From contig JAHBYU010000010.1 in assembly GCA_019635775.1 (NCBI GenBank), positions 1 to 64,000 of the forward strand: a stretch of 64,000 nt of DNA. Direction: 5' to 3'. Each line of letters begins with the position of its first letter. Position 1 is the first letter of the stretch. Made by a program: the position numbers and the translations under genes. Positions 61,496 to 64,000 of this stretch are shown one piece after another. Below the pieces are notes generated by a model. That model was not told the origin of the DNA. It ran no database searches and saw only the letters and a program-made list of their open reading frames with translations. The stretch comes from Rhizobiaceae bacterium (GTDB taxonomy: Bacteria; Pseudomonadota; Alphaproteobacteria; Rhizobiales; Rhizobiaceae).

Positions 61496-62212
61496 ATGTG
61501 GATGCTTGTTACCCCGTCTCATATCCTGATAGTCGAAGACGATCCTGTCAGCCGCGCCCGGCTCTCAGCCTATTTCAGCACGGAAGGCTACCGGGTCAGC
61601 GAGGCGGCGGACGGTTTCCAGATGCGCGATATCATAGCGTCCGATCCTGCGGACCTCCTGATACTGGACATAAACCTGCCCGGCGAGGACGGGTTGGTGT
61701 TGACTCGGGAGCAGCGTGAACGCTCCGAAATAGGCATCATCTTGGTGACGGGCCGCACCGACAGCATTGATCGCATCGTCGGGCTGGAGATGGGCGCCGA
61801 CGACTATATCACGAAGCCCTTCAACCAGCGCGAACTTCTGGCCCGGGTGAAGAACCTTTTGCGCCGCGTTCGGCGCGCCCGCAGCGAAGCAGAGTCCAAG
61901 ACGGTGCGGCGTTTTCTCGGCTGGACGCTGGACCTCGGCAGCCGCACGCTTCAGGACAAATCAGGCAATTTCGTCGACCTGACGCGTGCCGAATTCAGGG
62001 CGCTGGCGCTGTTGTCGGCCAATCCCGGGCAGGTATTGTCGCGTGACCGCCTCCTGCACGAAATCGCTGGTCGCGACTGGGATTTCGCTGACCGTACGGT
62101 TGATGTCGTGATCCGCCGCCTGCGTCACAAGCTGAACGACGATTCGCGCCGGCCAAAAATTATCGGCACGTCGCATGGTGAGGGCTATCTGTTCGCAACC
62201 AAGCCGTCATGA
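61496..62212 (+). CDS. OmpR-family response regulator, TorR-like
   Basis: Two-domain regulator of 238 residues. The receiver domain (about 8-122) has the acidic pocket ED at 15-16, phospho-acceptor D58 (ILDINLPGEDG), and the conserved Lys in DDYITKPF. A C-terminal winged helix (about 140-235) has LTRAEFRALALLSANPGQVLSRDRLL and RTVDVVIRRLRHKL. It resembles TorR, the TMAO-responsive regulator of enteric bacteria. Start ATG 61496 has no clear ribosome binding site; ATG 61502 is possible. It is convergent with, and overlaps, its presumed kinase by 28 bases, and is divergent from the transport operon it probably controls. Confidence 0.88.
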   Translation: MWMLVTPSHILIVEDDPVSRARLSAYFSTEGYRVSEAADGFQMRDIIASDPADLLILDINLPGEDGLVLTREQRERSEIGIILVTGRTDSIDRIVGLEMGADDYITKPFNQRELLARVKNLLRRVRRARSEAESKTVRRFLGWTLDLGSRTLQDKSGNFVDLTRAEFRALALLSANPGQVLSRDRLLHEIAGRDWDFADRTVDVVIRRLRHKLNDDSRRPKIIGTSHGEGYLFATKPS

Positions 62213-64000
62213 TCGGCCTTAGCCCCGGGATATCCGGCAACGAGCCGCAGCGCCTCGCGCATCGCCTCGGCATACAGCGCCTGACATTCTGCGAGATGCC
62301 GTTCGATCTCCGTGCGCTTTTGGTCCGCCGCCGCCTCCTCGAGTCTGCCGGCGCTGAGAAACAGCGCTGCGAAGCCCGCCGCGGCCGCAGAACTGCGCGT
62401 CGCATGGGCTAGGGCGACGATAGGTTCGATGGTCCCCCGGTCGAGGTTGAGGCGTATCTGTTCAAAGCGCTGTGGGATGGTCTTCTGCGCGGCGTCAAGG
62501 ATTTTTTGGACGGTTGGGCTGCCGAGTTTACGCAGATCCTCATCGAAGGCCTCGCGGTCGATGGTGGCACGGGACACTGAGGCCGCCTTGTTAGGCATGG
62601 CATTGGCCAATGCCCGATCGAGTGCTTCCGGCGTCAGCGGTTTGGCGACGTAGCCGTCCATGCCCGCAGCCAGGTAATGCTCGGCATCAGCCTTGAACAC
62701 ATGCGCCGACATGGCGACGACCGGAAGTGTGCCGGCGCCGGGCACCATGCGCATGCGCTTCGTCGTTTCCACCCCGTCCATCTCGGGCAAGCCGATGTCT
62801 ATCAGCACCAGATCGGGCAGTTTTGACGTCATGGCATTGATCGCGGCATGGCCGTCCCACGCCTCGGTCACGCGATGGCCCAGGCCTTCGAGGAAGGATC
62901 GTGCCACCAGCCGCGTCGCCTGGTCGTCCTCAACCACCAGGACGTCGAGGCTCGGCTGTGCCTTACGACCCGACACCTTGCCCGTCTTGCCGCCGCGTTC
63001 CGCCTCTGCCCGACCTAACGGCAGTTTCAGCGTGAAGACGCTGCCATGTCCCGCCTCGGATGCCACGGTGAGGGTGCCACCCATCGTCTCGGCAAAGCGG
63101 CGGGAGATCGAAAGGCCGAGGCCAGTGCCACCGAACCGACGGGTGATCGAGGTCTCGGTTTGCGTAAACGCCTCGAATATGCGCTCGAAATCGTGGCGGG
63201 AAATGCCGATACCGGTATCCGCGACAGAGATCTCTACGTGCTGCGCGTCGGGTCCGGCGCCGGTGAGCTTGACCGCGACATCGATGCGGCCACGCTGCGT
63301 GAACTTGATCGCATTGCCCACCAGGTTGAAGACGATCTGGCTGAGCTTCGCGGCGTCGGCCTTATGCCGTGACCAGAGTCTGGCGTCCCAGGACAGTTCC
63401 ATCCACAGGCCTTTTTCGGCGGCCGAAGGGCCCATCAGACCGATGACGCCGGCAAGGGTGTCGCGCAACCGGAAGCAGACCGGATCGAGTCGGCTCATAC
63501 CGGATTCAACCTTGGAGTAGTCGAGGATGCTGTCGAGGATGCCGAGCAACGCCTGGCCTGCACCGGTGGCGACGTCCAGTTGCCGCCGGTGTCGTTGCGA
63601 CTGCTGTGCGTCCTTGAGGACGCGCAGCATACCCAGCATGCCGGTCATCGGTGTGCGGATCTCGTGGCTCATCGTGGCCAGGAAAGCCGACTTCGCACGG
63701 CTCGCGCTTTCGGCGAGCTCGCGCGCCTTAGCATGCTGCATCACCTCGCGCTGGAGCGACGTATTGGTTTCGCTCAGTTCCCGCGTGCGTTGCTCCACCA
63801 AGGTTTGCAGTTCCTCGCGGTGCCGGCGCAGCGCTTCGTTGGTCAGTTCACGCTCGACCTCCAGCACGCGACGCTCGCGTGATACGTCGCGGAAAGCTTG
63901 TACCGCGTCCGACAGGGCCTTTAGCTCCGGCACGCCGCCTTCGTCCTTGACGTCGACATTCAGGTCGCCACGCGTCAGTCGCCCCATGGCGTCGGTCAGC
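62185..64000 (-). CDS. Hybrid histidine kinase, TorS-like (5' part beyond window)
   Basis: About 605 C-terminal residues of a multidomain sensor kinase are visible, and the frame is open through the right edge. In order: a HAMP-like piece at the edge, a coiled coil, HisKA with MSHEIRTPMTGMLG (His codon 63664-63666), HATPase with GNAIKF and GGTGLGLSIS, a receiver domain with LIDIGLPEMDG (Asp codon 62797-62799), and a C-terminal HPt domain. The HPt motif is AHATRSSAAAAG (His codon 62404-62406). The usual Lys-Gly after the His is replaced by Arg-Ser. The domain order equals TorS. The sensor domain and any TorT-like partner lie outside. It probably phosphorylates the adjacent regulator. Confidence 0.9.
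   Translation of the reverse strand, partial: LTDAMGRLTRGDLNVDVKDEGGVPELKALSDAVQAFRDVSRERRVLEVERELTNEALRRHREELQTLVEQRTRELSETNTSLQREVMQHAKARELAESASRAKSAFLATMSHEIRTPMTGMLGMLRVLKDAQQSQRHRRQLDVATGAGQALLGILDSILDYSKVESGMSRLDPVCFRLRDTLAGVIGLMGPSAAEKGLWMELSWDARLWSRHKADAAKLSQIVFNLVGNAIKFTQRGRIDVAVKLTGAGPDAQHVEISVADTGIGISRHDFERIFEAFTQTETSITRRFGGTGLGLSISRRFAETMGGTLTVASEAGHGSVFTLKLPLGRAEAERGGKTGKVSGRKAQPSLDVLVVEDDQATRLVARSFLEGLGHRVTEAWDGHAAINAMTSKLPDLVLIDIGLPEMDGVETTKRMRMVPGAGTLPVVAMSAHVFKADAEHYLAAGMDGYVAKPLTPEALDRALANAMPNKAASVSRATIDREAFDEDLRKLGSPTVQKILDAAQKTIPQRFEQIRLNLDRGTIEPIVALAHATRSSAAAAGFAALFLSAGRLEEAAADQKRTEIERHLAECQALYAEAMREALRLVAGYPGAKADHDGLVANR

Overview
The window looks like chromosomal DNA of an alphaproteobacterium of the order Hyphomicrobiales (Rhizobiales), most likely a Mesorhizobium/Phyllobacteriaceae-type soil organism. 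The reasons are a 1590-residue NAD-specific glutamate dehydrogenase, the ffh / chorismate mutase / rpsP block with a long Ala/Lys tail on S16, many solute-binding-protein ABC transporters, LysE and CPBP families, and generally high GC with tight operons. This placement comes from family knowledge; no database search was run.

Left arm (1-8.9 kb): visibly lower in GC (one hand-counted 60-base line at 4561 is 50 percent; one in ffh at 34021 is 65 percent). It holds a decayed GIY-YIG-type gene pair, then a catabolic cluster that resembles fructoselysine (frl) systems. One strand carries a SIS-domain deglycase/isomerase, a PfkB kinase, an amidohydrolase-like protein, a YjbQ protein and a GntR/UTRA regulator. 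The divergent strand carries a ribose/fructose-type ABC importer. Repeated TTGTYCGACAA-like boxes lie in the shared promoter region. The arm ends at a 3' fragment of tRNA-Gly(GCC), preceded by two identical 77-base repeats, so it looks like a genomic island with its attachment-site border.

Second arm (9.1-25.8 kb): two more import/catabolism modules. The first is a PotFGHI-type importer with an ornithine-cyclodeaminase homologue, a class V aminotransferase and two LysR regulators. The second is an enolase-superfamily dehydratase, a MATE exporter, a GlpD-like FAD dehydrogenase and a complete Ugp/Mal-type sugar importer.

Core block (26.2-54.4 kb): housekeeping genes including a GGDEF protein, rlmN, argG, a lytic transglycosylase, ffh, chorismate mutase, rpsP, NAD-GDH, typA, an M3 peptidase, carbonic anhydrase, pdxY, a lemA/TPM operon, ppa, yggT/yggU and a complete tRNA-Ala(CGC).

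Right arm (54.4-64 kb): immediately beyond tRNA-Ala lie a truncated zinc-ribbon protein fragment and then a cluster that I identify as trimethylamine N-oxide (TMAO) uptake and demethylation. It consists of a DUF1989-GcvT fusion (tdm), a double-domain permease (tmoW), an ATPase (tmoV) and a binding protein (tmoX). A divergent OmpR-type regulator and a convergent hybrid histidine kinase resembling TorR/TorS follow; the kinase runs off the end. The proposed logic is that TMAO is sensed by the Tor-like pair, imported by TmoXWV and split by Tdm into dimethylamine and formaldehyde, giving nitrogen and C1 units.
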